Shown piece by piece: positions 23,768-34,935 of a stretch of 64,000 nucleotides of DNA. Position numbers and translations under genes: made by a program. Within the stretch, counting starts at the first letter, position 1. Each line of letters begins with the position of its first letter. The stretch comes from Costus lasius (taxonomy: Eukaryota; Streptophyta; Magnoliopsida; Zingiberales; Costaceae): positions 21,573,501 through 21,637,500 of the forward strand of contig CM050454.1 in the NCBI GenBank assembly GCA_027563935.2, read 5' to 3'. The notes under the pieces are model-generated. The model was not told the DNA's origin. It was given only the letters and a program-made list of their open reading frames with translations, and searched no databases.

Positions 23768-26700
23768 GAGAATATCAATGCCATAGGGAACCTCAACCCT
23801 AATCCTAGATCCCAACTGGACCCATACTCAAGTAGCTATAATCCGGGGTGGAGGAACCACCCGAATTTTTCATATAGGAACAATCAAAACCCAGTTCCTC
23901 AGCAGACGTATAGACAACCCCCCGGATTTCAACCCCAACCTCGACCTTATGCACAGCAGCAACCACAACAGCCACAGAAATCTCAACTGGAAGCAATCAT
24001 GGAGACTTTCATTTCTTCTCAGACGAAGACAAATGAAACAGTCAATGAAATGATGAGACAAGTCACAACAAGACTTGAAGCCATAGAAAGCCATGACAAA
24101 CAAATAGACACCCAATTAGCAAACTTAGCAACTTCCATAGCTAGAGCTCCTGGAAAGTTACCCTCCCAACCTGAACCAAACCCGAGGGAGCACAGAAATG
24201 CTATTACCACTCGAAGTGGTAAACAGCTAGAGGAGCCTAGGGTGCCTAATTCTGAAGTTGATGATGAGACTCTCTCCCAATCTGAATCTGTCAAAAAGGG
24301 AGAAGAAAAAGAACCTGAAGTGAAAGAACCAACTTATGTTCCTCCCCCTGCCTACAAACCACCTGTCCCATTTCCCCAAAGATTGGTTAAGGCAAAGTTA
24401 GATAAACAGGTTGGAAAGTTTTTGGATATTTTGAATAAACTGTATATTAATATCCCGTTTACTGAAGCAATTTTGCAGATGCCAACATATGCTAAGTTTC
24501 TAAAGGACATCCTTTCGAATAGGCGAAAGCTGGAAGAACCGGGGACCGTTGCACTCACTGAGGAGTGCAGCGCCATATTCCAGAACAAGCTTCCGCAAAA
24601 GATGAAAGATCCGGGCAGCTTCTCGATCCCTTGCCAAATCGGGGATCTCTCTTTTGATCACGCACTATGCGACTTGGGAGCAAGCGTCAGTCTTATGCCT
24701 TCTTCCCTTTTTAAGCGACTTGACATTGGCGACGTGAAAGCGACGCCGATTTCCTTGCAGCTAGCTGACCGCTCGGTGCGGAAACCTATGGGAATTCTAG
24801 AAGATGTCCCGATCAAAGTCGGTGACTTCTTCATCCCAATGGACTTTGTTGTTCTTGAAATGGAAGAGGATGTTAAGTTGCCGATAATTCTAGGACGACC
24901 TTTCCTTGCCACAGCCGAAGCGGTCATTGATGTGAAAAAGGGAAAACTAGCATTGAATATCGGTAATGACGCTATTGAGTTTGATTTATCTTCGAGTCTG
25001 AAAAAGCCTTTTGTTGCAGGATCTTGCTGCAGTGTGGACATCATAGATGATGTGGTAGAAGAAGTTGCACACATTAGCTCCAGCATTGACCCACTAGAGG
25101 TCACTCTTTTGGAAAGCCCACATACGGAAGATAATGAGGAAGCTATAATGTATGCACAATTGATGGATACAACTGGTACATTTCATCCGGCCAAGGTGAA
25201 TTCTAAAGAACTCCATGATAAGATACCAGTTGAGAGTAAGGAAAAGATCATTGAATTGAAATCACTTCCTGAGAATCTTAGGTATGAATTCCTTGGTGCA
25301 AATTCAACTTTACCTGTTATAGTGAATGCTAACTTGTCTGAAGAGCAGATTGAACTTTTACTTGCTCAACTGAGACTCCACAGGAAAGTCATAGGCTATT
25401 CGTTGGATGATATTCAAGGACTAAGCCCATCTGTGTGTATGCACAGAATACTTTTGGAAGAGGGGAGTAAGCCCTCAGTGGAGTTTCAGCGAAGGTTGAA
25501 CCCGAGTATGAAAGAAGTTGTTAAAAAAGAAATTCTCAAGCTTCTCGATGCGGGAGTCATTTACCCCATCCCTGACAGTCAATAGGTTAATCCCATTCAT
25601 GTAGTTCCAAAGAAAGCAGGGGTCACTGTAGTTAAGAACGATCAAAATGAGCTCATTCCGGTACGCACCGTAAGTGGATGGAGAATGTGTATCGATTACC
25701 GGAAATTGAACAAAGCAACGCGGAAGGACCATTTTCCTTTGCCCTTCATCGACCAGATGCTTGAGCGCCTGGCTCACAATTCTTATTTCTATTTTCTTGA
25801 CGGTTTTTCTAGTTTTCTGCAGATACCTATTCACCCGGAAGGTCAAGAGAAGACCACATTTACCTATTCATACGGCACTTTTGCATACCGACGGATGCCA
25901 TTCGGATTGTGCAACGCTCCAGCTACATTCCAGCGTTGCATGATGGCAATTTTCTCAGATTATAATGAGGACTTTATGGACATTTTCATGGATGACTTTT
26001 CTGTTTATGGCCATTCTTTTGAAAAATGTTTATCTAACTTGGTGAAAGTTTTACAGTGTTGCGAGGAAGTGAACCTCGTCCTCAACTAGGAAAAGTGCCA
26101 TTTTATGGCACAAGAGAGCATTGTACTAGGACACCTGATTTCTGAACGCGGGATTGAAGTCGATCAAGCGAAGGTCCAAGTTATTGAGAAGATGAAGCCA
26201 CCCAACTCAGTAAAAGGAATCCGCAGCTTCCTTGGGCATGCAGGTTTCTACAGAAGATTTATCAAAGACTTTTCAAAAATTGCCCGACCACTCACGAACT
26301 TGCTTTCAAAAGATTTTGAATTCTGCTTTGATAATGATTGTTTATTAGCATTTGAAAAACTAAAGATGGCTCCAACTTCTGCTCCTGTTATGCAGCCTCC
26401 AGACTGGAATCTTCCTTTCGAATTAATGTGTGATGCAAGCGACTTCGCTGTGGGAGCTGTACTGGGACAAAGAAAGGACAACAAGCTCCATGCCATCTAC
26501 TACGCGAGTCGCACTTTGGACGAGGCACAGATTAATTATGCTACTACGGAGAAGGAGCTGCTTGCCATCGTCTTCGCTTTTGATAAGTTTCGGTCTTTTC
26601 TGATTAATTCTAAAATAATCGTTTTTACTGACCATGCAGCGATTAAATATCTGATGAGCAAGAAAGATGCGAAACCGAGACTTATTCGATGGATCCTTCT

Positions 26701-27980
26701 CCTACAAGAGTTTGACCTGGAGATTCGGGATAAGAAAGAGGCAGAAAACTTGGTGGCAGATCACCTATCCTGATTGATTAATGAGAAAGAAGAACAGACC
26801 GGAGATGATCTTGAGATTAATAATAATTTTCCTGAAGAGCAACTGCTCGCCATTATGGTGCAAGCTACGCCATGGTACGCGGACTTTGTAAATTTTTTGG
26901 CTACTGATATCCTTCCACATGATTTGACATTTCAGATGAAAAAGAAATTCTTATCTGATGTACGACACTACTATTGGGATGATCCCTACCTCTACCGAAG
27001 ATGTGATGATGGCCTTTTTAGAAGATGCATTCCAGATTCAGAAATCTCCGATGTACTTTTGCAATGTCATTCTTCACCCTATGGTGGACATGCTAGCGCT
27101 GAAAAGACAACATTCAAAGTTCTACAGTCAGGACTATATTGGCCCACCATTTTCAGAGATGCTCAGAATTTTATTGAGAGATGTGATAGTTGCCAAAGGA
27201 GTGGCAACATTTCTAAACGAGACGAACTCCCCCTCAACTGCATTTTGGAAGTTGGAATATTCGATGTCTGGGGGATAGACTTTATGGGGCCATTTCCATC
27301 ATCGTGCGGCAACAAGTATATTCTAGTAGCTGTGGATTACGTCTCGAAATGGATTGAAGCTGCAGCTGCTGCAACTTGTGATTCTCGAGTGGTATCAAGG
27401 ATGCTAAAGAAGACAATATTTCCACGATTTGGGGGCCCGAGGGTATTGATAAGTGACGGGGGATCCCACTTTATTGAACAGAAGTTTGAGGCTTTATTGA
27501 GAAAGTATGGGGTGATGCATAAGGTTGCAACACCATATCACCCCCAAACTAGCGGGCAAGTCGAAGTCTCAAACCGTGAGATTAAACATATCCTTGAAAA
27601 GACAGTTTCTACATCAAGAAAGGATTGGACCCTCAAGTTGGACGACGCTTTATGGGCCTATCGGACGGCATTTAAGACTCCATTGGGAATGTCACCATTT
27701 CAACTTATCTATGGCAAATCTTGCCATCTGCCAGTGGAGATAGAGCATAGAGCATATTGGGCTGTTAAATTACTGAACTATGATTTGAAATCTACAAAAG
27801 AGAGGATAAAATTCCAGCTTAATGAGTTAGATGAAGTGAGAATGTTTGCTTATGAGAACTCCAAATTGTACAAGGAAAGAACAAAATTTTGGCATGACCG
27901 GCATATTAGGAAGAAAGAATTTAAAGAAGGAGACCAGGTCCCCTATTCAATTCACGTCTCAGGCTCTTCTCTGGAAAGCT
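23768..27980 (+). pseudogene. E polyprotein: protease, reverse transcriptase, RNase H, integrase
   Basis: It follows gag in the same frame. Protease: LCDLGASVSLMPSS with DLGA at 24671-24682. Reverse transcriptase: CIDYRKLNKATRKDHFPLPF at 25692, LDGFSSFLQIPI, and the active-site FMDD at 25985-25996. RNase [38 protein letters not shown] and VADHLS, so all four acidic positions remain. Integrase: a zinc-binding HHCC region ([10 protein letters not shown]...CDSCQR), then D in [10 protein letters not shown] in [10 protein letters not shown] and E at 27563-27565. Stops at 25583 (TAG), 26087 (TAG) and 26771 (TGA) and one frameshift near 27940 interrupt it; the C-terminal piece continues in another frame to 28103. 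The enzymes would copy and insert the element. Decay is light compared with its neighbours. Confidence 0.92.
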
Positions 27981-28103
27981 AAGGACACGTTGGTCAGGAC
28001 CCTTTGTAATTCAAAAGGTTTATCCTCATGGAGCTATTGTGATATGGAGCGAACGTTCTGGGAGTTTCACTGTAAATGGACAAAGGCTGAAGATTTACTA
28101 TGA

Positions 28104-28740
28104 ATCTGAACCGGTTGAAAAGGGGAGTACTCAAACTCTCCTAGAACCTCCATCCTCTACTTGATAAACTTATTGGTCGAGCTACCGACCTAAAAGTAGC
28201 GCTCCTTGGGAGGCAGCCCAAGTATCTGATGATTTGTGTGTTTTGTTGTTAATAGCTTTTACCTATCTCCATGTGCTTCTTTGTAATATAGTTTGCTATG
28301 CTTAGTGAGCATTTTTGTTAATTTCTTTGCTTCATTCTAATGAACTTTATCTCATGGTGAATGTAGGAATGATATACAGGAAGCTGGGAGCTGAAAAACT
28401 CTATTTTTGGGATATTTGGACAAATACGGGCTGGCCGTGACATGTAATACGGCTGTATTTTGGAATTTCAGCATATGGGAGTTTTCCACCGAAAAGAACA
28501 CAGCCGCGCCTATGAAGTGATTTCTGGCCGTTCTTTGCAAACTTCATTTTTCCCGAGAAAAATACGGCCTGGGCCGTATTACACTATATGGGCGTATTTT
28601 GAGTGATTGTTTTCTCCCGAGGATTACACAACCGCACCTGTACTTCATTACATGGGCGTATTCTTCTGAACACATTTTTCCCGAGAAAAATACGGCCGGT
28701 GCTGTATAATGGTATACGCCCGTATCTTCAAAGTCCCGAG
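28104..28740 (+). other. E 3' region with CG palindromes
   Basis: The pol frame runs out around 28160. After the stem-loop pair the region is AT-rich to 28400, then carries dyads at about 28421, 28498, 28559, 28623 and 28687, of which AATACGGCC-TG-GGCCGTATT near 28561 has perfect 9-base arms. Each is followed by a TTTTCCCGAG-like piece. The region ends abruptly near 28740 at B gag sequence. Confidence 0.65.
28175..28222 (+). other. Paired stem-loops after E pol
   Basis: Hairpin one: GGTCG, loop AGCTAC, CGACC (28175-28190). Hairpin two: CTTGGG, loop AGGCAG, CCCAAG (28205-28222). The spacer holds TAGCGCT. The same arrangement follows the last frame of NA1 and NA2 and occurs in C and I. Confidence 0.65.
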
Positions 28741-29015
28741 GATTTTGTTGTGCTATTTAATTTTCTAAGATTTTGTTGTGGGCTGCTAATGATCTTACTT
28801 GAGATGCAAGTTGACTAACCATTCCCTTAAGATCTTTAATTTCTTTGTTTTGATTTTGCATGAACTAATTTTCATTAGTCATAAACTTTTCTAGCATGGA
28901 CTCAATGTTTGAATTCTGATTTGAGTTTTGACTTTGATTTGGCTTTTGTTGGTATCCTCTATTTTCAGTTTGTCCCCCTACATTGTTGTTGTTTTCCCAA
29001 GATAAGTTGGGGTGA
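28741..29015 (-). pseudogene. B gag, middle piece
   Basis: On the minus strand it encodes HPNLSWENNNNVGGQ, a Gln/Asn-rich part (YQQKPNQSQNSNQNSN), IESMLEKFMTNEN, then a stop, KEIKDLKGMVSQLASQVRSL and KILEN before a second stop. This is the Athila gag stretch between the zinc knuckle and the protease. It joins 30641 on the right (across the solo LTR) and 21086 on the left (across E). Confidence 0.8.
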
Positions 29016-29020
29016 TTCCT

Positions 29021-30635
29021 TGATGGGGGGCCAAGACCAGCTCTTCGGCGGTCAACTAGGGTTCGAAGGAATCCTCTCAGGTATGGGTTTTCTTCCTAGG
29101 GCCCTACTTTTCCTTTTCCTGCATTGCATCGCATCATGATAGGTTAGAAGCATAACACTTTCCTTATTTGCACATTTGCAATTTGCTTTGTTAGAATAAG
29201 TGTTTGACTTTCAATAAAATTTCATGTAGTTAAGTGCATGTAGGGTAGTACATTTGTTTTGGCAACTAACCCTGCAGGAGAAGAAGCAGCTCAAGAAAAC
29301 TAAGATAGCTCAGCTCAAGTCACTCACCTAGTGAGCTCCAAAGAAGGGAATTCAGCTTCAACTCAGTTCAACTATCACCACTTGAAGACTTGAGTTGAAG
29401 GGGCTTCATCAATCCTCAACTCCCTTGCCAAATCAAGCCTTGGGCACCCACATCTTCACTCAAGAATCGGCCACAAATCTAGATCCACCAATCACTCCTG
29501 AAATCAAGGAATCAAGTAATGGCGCCTAACACTTGGAGCAACAATTCAAATTCCTCTCCACAATTGGAAGCCTCATCAATGCACAAACCGCCTCTTCAAT
29601 GTGCGCCAGCCCTTGAATTCAAATAAATTCAAAAACTTACCTTGAAGGAGCCGGCCAAAGAAGGAAGGACAACTACTAGCTTGTGCGCCCATTCCATGTA
29701 GCCTTTCTTGCAATTAATTGCTGAATTATTTTTACTTAATCTTGCTTATGCGCCTAGGGAGGAATTGTCCATCCTGCCCTAGCTCTCTCAACGCCTATAA
29801 ATGTATGCCATCTCTCTTGTAATCGCGTTTTTGAATGAATAAAAGTCTATTAGTTTCCTAGCCAATTAACTCTCGGTGCTTGTGTCACCAAGTCTTCTCC
29901 TCTTCTTCTATTCGCATTCTTCATCTTTCCTACATCAAGCCGAGGCCTCTTATCACTTCCAAGTTGTGAGCCGAGCACTCATCATCAACAACTCTCGGAG
30001 AGACCCTCTTGAAGACGAGACCCATGCTGATGGAATCCATTGGAGCCGAGAACCAACATGACAAAGGAACATCTTAAGTTAAGTATTCTCAACTCCTTTG
30101 TGGTTTTCTTTTCTCCTTATTTGAGTTCAAAGTCTACACCAAGTTTCAGATCTTGTAGAGAGAAGGACGCTTGGACTTGGAGATCTCTTGGGCGCGTCCC
30201 TCCCCTCTTCTCCACCCCTCCCATATTTTAGATTAGTCCTATTTATTATCTAGGCAAGAGAACTTGGAGGCTTAACCTCCCTCTTGCACTTTTGATTGTA
30301 AAGCTTTAATATTTCTTTTAAATAACTCTCCCATGCCTGTGTGGTTTACTGAATTGCCTGCGTGTAACCGACACCTTCCATCAGAGTTGGACCGGTGAAG
30401 AATGGGAAGGTAACCCCTTCTATTCTCAAGGGGTCCACTGTAAGTCTTCTTTTAAATTCCAGTATTTTCTTTATGCAATTTATTTCAGCAAGTAGAGTAA
30501 TTCAGTTTTCCTATTATAAAACTACAAGAACATCTATTTTCAAATCCGTTAGAGTAACTTCAGTTTTCATAATATTATTATTACAAAATCTTCAAAAATC
30601 GTTGTTTGTATGATCTGTATCCTGAGCCCACATCA
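29021..30635 (+). mobile_element. Solo LTR 1 (1,615 bp) with perfect target duplication
   Basis: It starts TGATGGGGGG and ends CCCACATCA, flanked on both sides by TTCCT (29016-29020 and 30636-30640). Removing it rejoins the B gag frame between WRN and HPNLSW, proving insertion. No protein frame is recognisable and no second LTR or primer site exists, so it is a solo LTR of an element family not otherwise seen here. A plus-strand TATA box and polyadenylation signal set the orientation. The 3' part contains a GAACTTGG...CTTGCACTTTTG stretch I cannot assign. Confidence 0.85.
29794..29843 (+). promoter_or_regulatory. TATA box and polyadenylation signal of solo LTR 1
   Basis: CCTATAAATG at 29794-29803 is followed 35 bases later by AATAAA at 29838-29843. 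This compact arrangement is common in plant LTRs with a short R region. Inferred from sequence only. Confidence 0.55.
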
Positions 30636-30640
30636 TTCCT

Positions 30641-31700
30641 CCATCTAGGGTTGTAGGTAATAGAATAGGGACCATTGTTTCTACTTTGATTATAATTCCA
30701 TAATGCATTAACATGTTCACTATCCTAACTAACAATGACTTTACAATCTTCAGAAATATGACCATTATTACCACAGATATCACAAACAACAGATAAAGAA
30801 ACAACAGCAGTTTGCATTTTAAAAGAATCAAATCTGTTGCACAAAGAGTGTACCTTCTCTGCCAAGGTATGTCAGCCATCACTTTCATTCTTACCTTGAG
30901 AAGGTCAATTCAGCACTCCTCTCTGTAGTCCACTGGTTGTGATTTAAAGCCATTTCCCAGAGCAATTTGAAAACATCATCAATGGTTTTGCTCATGAGAG
31001 CTCCTCCTGCAGCAGCATCAACAGTTAGTTTGGTATTATAAAGCAAACCATTATAAAAAGTATAAATTAAAACCTAGTTTTCAATGCCATGGTGAGGACA
31101 CTTCCGTTGTAAATCATTGAATCACTCCCATGCCTCACTAAAAGATTCACCATCCCTCTGTGCAAAGCTTGAGATATGGTTTCTCATTTGGATGGTCTTG
31201 CTTGGTGGGAAATATTTAATCAAGAAGGCATTTAATAGTTGCTCCCATGTGGTGAAGGTACCGGTAGGTTGAGCTTGAAGCCAAGATCGCGCTCAGTCCC
31301 TAAGAGAAAAAGGAAATAATCTCAATTTTAATGCATCGTTAGAAACTCCATTAATCTTGATTGTATCACAAAGCTCAAGAAACAAAGAAAGGTGTTGGTT
31401 AGGATCTTCAAGAGGAGATCCTCCAAACTGGTTCTGTTGAATCATAGATAAGAAAGCAGGATTGATTTCAAAATTATTAGCCTCTATCACCGGTCTAGCA
31501 ATGCTAGAATGAATCTCCTGTGGATTAGGGGCTGCATAGTCCCTAAGTGATCTTCTTTTTGCCATGTCCACTTCTTCTACTTGTTGATTTTCTTCAAATC
31601 TCAACTTCCTGCACAGTCTTAGAGTTTTATTTATTTCAGGATCAAAAGGTAAAAGAGGTCCTGATCTAAGATTCCTGCGCATGCAAAGTAGATAGATCAA
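30641..31700 (-). pseudogene. B gag, N-terminal and core part
   Basis: A start near 31682 (MRRNLRSGPLLPFDPE) leads into RRSLRDYAAPNPQEIHSS, NNFEINPAFLSMIQQNQFGG and RLFPFSLRD, then a stop at 31293. Downstream in the same sense are NAFLIKYFPPSKT, QRDGESFSEAWERFNDLQRKCPHHG (another stop) and LTVDAAAGGALMSKT. The zinc knuckle (CDICGNNGHISEDC) lies near 30745-30790, followed by a stop and TYNPRWRN at the solo LTR. At least three stops make it inactive. Confidence 0.82.
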
Positions 31701-31806
31701 ATGATTTCAAGAGAAAAGGAAATAAATAGAAAACAGAAAATAAAACAGAAAACAAAACCTAGTCTGGCAATACTTTCAATATCTTCAATATTGACAAAAA
31801 TCAAGT

Positions 31807-31830
31807 TCACCGGCAACGGTGCCAAAAACT
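31807..31830 (-). other. B primer-binding site
   Basis: The minus strand reads AGTTTTTGGCACCGTTGCCGG then TGA, a mutated Athila site directly after the LTR end CAACA. Confidence 0.8.
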
Positions 31831-33689
31831 TGTTGTATCCGCAAGTGCACGGGTACTCAAAGTAATAAAAAAGATATCGAACCACAGCGACCTCATTTGT
31901 CAAGTACTGAATAATTAATTTCTTACTAGCTAGGCAATCGAAATATGCAAGTAATACTATCGAAGGCTACACGAAAATATCAGAGAGAGAATCTGAGACT
32001 AGGGTTTCATTCACTTTAATTTCCATAACTAGATATGAAAAAATGTTCGTCAAGTCTAATTTTTTCATGATAAAGATGTAATTTACTTCATAAAGGGATT
32101 GTCTCACTTTCGTGCAAACAATCATACAGGGGACCGATCTTTGCTTTCGCGCAGGATCTATCCCATGTTGAAAATAAGTAAATCATTAATCAAAGAACTC
32201 AAGGATCACTTTTGTGCATCTGAATTCTAAGTTGAATATCTCAAGTGGAGTCTCAAGGATCACTTTCGTGCATCCGAGTCTCAACACAGGTTCTACTTAA
32301 GGTTCTCCAATGTTCTGATCCTCACTTTCGCACAAGATCTTCATGTTTAACAAAATAACTCAATCCTAGATTCAAATTATCAACATGGCAATTATTATTC
32401 TAAAATCAAGAAATAAGAACTAACCTAATTTCTTATAGTGAGTTCGTAATATTCAATTTTAGGGTTCCAAGTTCTCAAACAAATCACTTTTCAGCCCATA
32501 TTGCGAAAACTCTAAAAACATGCATGATAATAAGAAAACTATGGAGAATCATAGGCAATCATCACATAAGTAGAATTATCACGCTAAAATTACACATGAC
32601 GAAATAATGGAAAATTCATCTAGTCATTAAGAAATCAAAGGAATAACTCCCCCATGTCCCATAAAAGGTTTATGCTAGCATGGAAGAAAGATTACAATAT
32701 TCCATAGTGTCAAAGTGTAAGAAATCAAAGAAAAAGGGGAAAAACAAATAACCACATGGCTGTAATGGAAATTACAGCCGTAATTTCCGCGCGTGAACAT
32801 TGCCGGCGGCGTGTTTTTGTTGATTTTTCCTCCAATCGATCTCCTTTCACTCTAAAACTTATGGGGTATGTTCTCCTCTTCCAGGCAAAGCTTCCCCTCA
32901 AATTTTACGGGCGGATATGTGCTAAACGCTTCCCGGCGATGAAACCTAAGGCGGCGGTGTGCAACTCAATTTCTCTCTCTAGAGTGGATGAAAAATAGGG
33001 TTCTTGTCTGTGTGTCTTCACCTCCGTCTATCCTCCCTTTTTGCTTCTTACGGATCTTCAATTAGTAGCCTAGATTGTCCGCAATCGATCGCGCAAAAAT
33101 CGGGCTTCAAAATTTACGGTAGAAATCGGGCATTAACGATAGAATTACGACTGTGTTTCTGGTTACGACACTGCCATAATTTCAGTCGAGTTCTCTGATT
33201 GAAACTGTCTGGCAATTACGGCACTGTAAAATAGGTTACGGCAGTGCCGTAATTTCAGCTAAAATTTCTGGTCGGAAATCACTCTAAATTACGGCCCGTG
33301 AAAATCCTTACAGTAGTGCCGTAATTTCCGAAAAACTTTTTGGATGAAAAATTCTCAAATTACGGTAGCGCTCTGATATTACGGTAGCTGTGAAAATACG
33401 GTACCGTAATATAGATTATGGCCCTACCGTATTTTGGTATGAAGCTCCAATCTTCATGAAATTTGACATGTAATCTCCTCTTGATGGTGGGAATTCATTC
33501 ATGCATCTGAAATTGCTTGAAAATGCCTGAAAATCGTGCCTTTTTACCTGAAAATTATCAAAAACTAAAAAAGTTTAGATTCCGCAGTATTTGATAAAAA
33601 AAGGCATAAAAATAAGCGAAGAGTGTAAATAGGACACAAAAATATCTATCAAAATGGCATAGAATTTACTATAAATTTCAGTGTCATCA
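31831..33689 (-). repeat. B 5' LTR
   Basis: It begins TGATGACACTGAAATT at 33689 and ends GGATACAACA at 31831 on the minus strand; 1,859 bp. A palindrome array at 33140-33440 includes TTACGGCAGTGCCGTAA and TACGGTACCGTA. A series of GATCACTTTCGTGC and CTTTCGCGCA-like repeats lies at 32100-32340. An 80-codon plus-strand frame at 32756-32998 is not recognised. Confidence 0.82.
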
Positions 33690-33890
33690 ATAACAAGGGA
33701 GGAGGAAGGAACCATGCATTCTATTCTAGAAGATTTGAAGGATAGTTATAGTGCTTTTTCAGAAGAGTTTGCTTCATCTTTCTTCTATCTTCTTTTTAGT
33801 TTCTTCTATTCCTATAGAGATTTGTACTGAATCGACACTATGCTAGCTAATCTTCTTTATCGAAACTAGGGTGTAATCTCATTGCGTGTA
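33690..33890 (+). repeat. C 5' LTR, left remnant
   Basis: It matches the C 3' LTR around 43400-43520 (TAGAGATTTGTACT...GGGTGTAGTCTC). The first part of the LTR is missing at the border with B. It breaks off at 33890 where solo LTR 2 starts and continues at 35529. Confidence 0.65.
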
Positions 33891-33952
33891 TGATGTAGGA
33901 GCATACCGCATGAAGGAAGGGGAAAATCTGGCCCCAATGGTGCCCCAAAAGG

Positions 33953-34432
33953 TTTCCACAGAAAGTTCCATGGGGTACCCCGCGACGGAAGCCACGCCCC
34001 GTGAGTCCTGCGGACAACTACCGGATACTTCACATGCCCAAGTTAAGTTTTCCACAGAAAGTTCCTCGGGGTACCCAGCGACGGAAACCTCGCCCCGAGA
34101 GTCCTACAAACAACTTCCTGAAGATTCACATGCACAAGTCAGAATTTCCACAGAAGGTTCCTCGGGGTACCCAGCGATGAAAACCTCACCCCGAGAGTCC
34201 CGCAGACAACTACATGAAGGTCCCCAGGCACAAGTTAGGCTTTCCACAAAAAGTTCCTCGGGTCACCCAGTGACGAAAACCTCGCCCTGAGAGTTCTGCG
34301 GACAACTTCCTGAAGATCCACAGGCACAAGTAAGAAATCCCACAGAATGTTCCTCGGGTCAACCAGCGACGAAAGCCACACCCCGTGGGTCCGGTAGACA
34401 GCTACCCGAAGCCGCAGAACTGCCTCAACAAC
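33953..34432 (+). repeat. Five 96-bp tandem repeats, in frame (32 codons)
   Basis: Units start at 33953, 34049, 34145, 34241 and 34337, exactly 96 bases apart. The plus-strand frame from 33886 reads a 32-residue repeat with the order STESSSGYPATETSPRES, two variable residues, QLPEDSHAQV. The first four units are open; a TGA at 34288 falls in the fourth, and the fifth is more diverged. A period divisible by three with mainly substitutions and no indels suggests past coding selection or recent expansion; which one is open. No similarity to a protein I know. Confidence 0.8.
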
Positions 34433-34927
34433 CCCATTTCGATGTATACAACCCAACCTACCATGTTAATTCACCTCATGAAGACCCAAAGGAACCCAAC
34501 AAGGTAGTTATCCGGCGATCCCAACGCCCACTCACCCAGCGGACCGCTTCGTGGGTGTGATCAGCCCACTCTCCATCCACACCGAAGTGACCTGGCCCAA
34601 GGACGCTACAAGCCAGTCCTCAAAGGGCCCAATCCCAAATGGGCCTCACAACCACATCAGCAACACGGCCCTAGAAAAGGCCGCGACGATCGTTACGCAG
34701 CCCAGTACTTCAAAATTCTGCTGCTTTGTCGCGATGTGCTCTGAGCGCGTCTAACCGTTGTCGCAACCACCTCGTAGGCTGAAGAACCAAAGGACCTGCG
34801 CCCCTACAAGAGTAGATGGTAGTTGGTAGGATTTTATTTTGTTTTGTCTTTTTATGGCAGCTTGACCACTTTTTGGTTGTTAGTTATTGAGATGCTGCCC
34901 TTTTGTCTTGTTTACCCCTCTTTATCT

Positions 34928-34935
34928 TATAAAAG
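34928..34935 (+). promoter_or_regulatory. TATA box candidate in solo LTR 2
   Basis: TATAAAAG followed by GAGAGGGGCTGG, about 1,040 bases into the insert. Position and sequence fit an LTR promoter; the tandem repeat would then lie in U3. Confidence 0.5.

Larger units (their letters stand above)
21091..28740 (+). mobile_element. E: Athila gypsy element with near-complete gag-pol, 3' LTR missing
   Basis: A 5' LTR (21091-22551), primer site and one long reading frame for gag, protease, reverse transcriptase, RNase H and integrase run on the plus strand. The 3' region stops near 28740 without an LTR matching the 5' one. The element sits inside the gag of element B: the frame of B resumes on both sides. 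Left flank is ATTTCC before TGATATAT; the right edge is not a clean element end, so a deletion removed the 3' LTR. Confidence 0.88.
14736..33689 (-). mobile_element. B: Athila-like element with gag-protease and env-position frame, no RT or integrase
   Basis: LTRs at 31831-33689 (5') and 14736-16115 (3', truncated) share the same palindrome-rich sequence and lie in the same orientation. Between them, right to left, are a primer site, gag (31700 to 30641, then 29015 to 28741), gag-protease (21086-19785), a palindrome array, and an env-position frame (18728-17503). Two younger insertions split it: a solo LTR (29021-30635) and element E (21091-28740). Rejoining the gag pieces across both keeps one reading frame. 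No RT, RNase H or integrase occurs between protease and the env-position frame. Confidence 0.82.

Noticed and set aside
29021..30635. A DNA transposon or MITE
   Set aside because: Ends are TG...CA with a 5-bp duplication and an LTR-type TATA/AATAAA pair; there is no terminal inverted repeat beyond a few bases.
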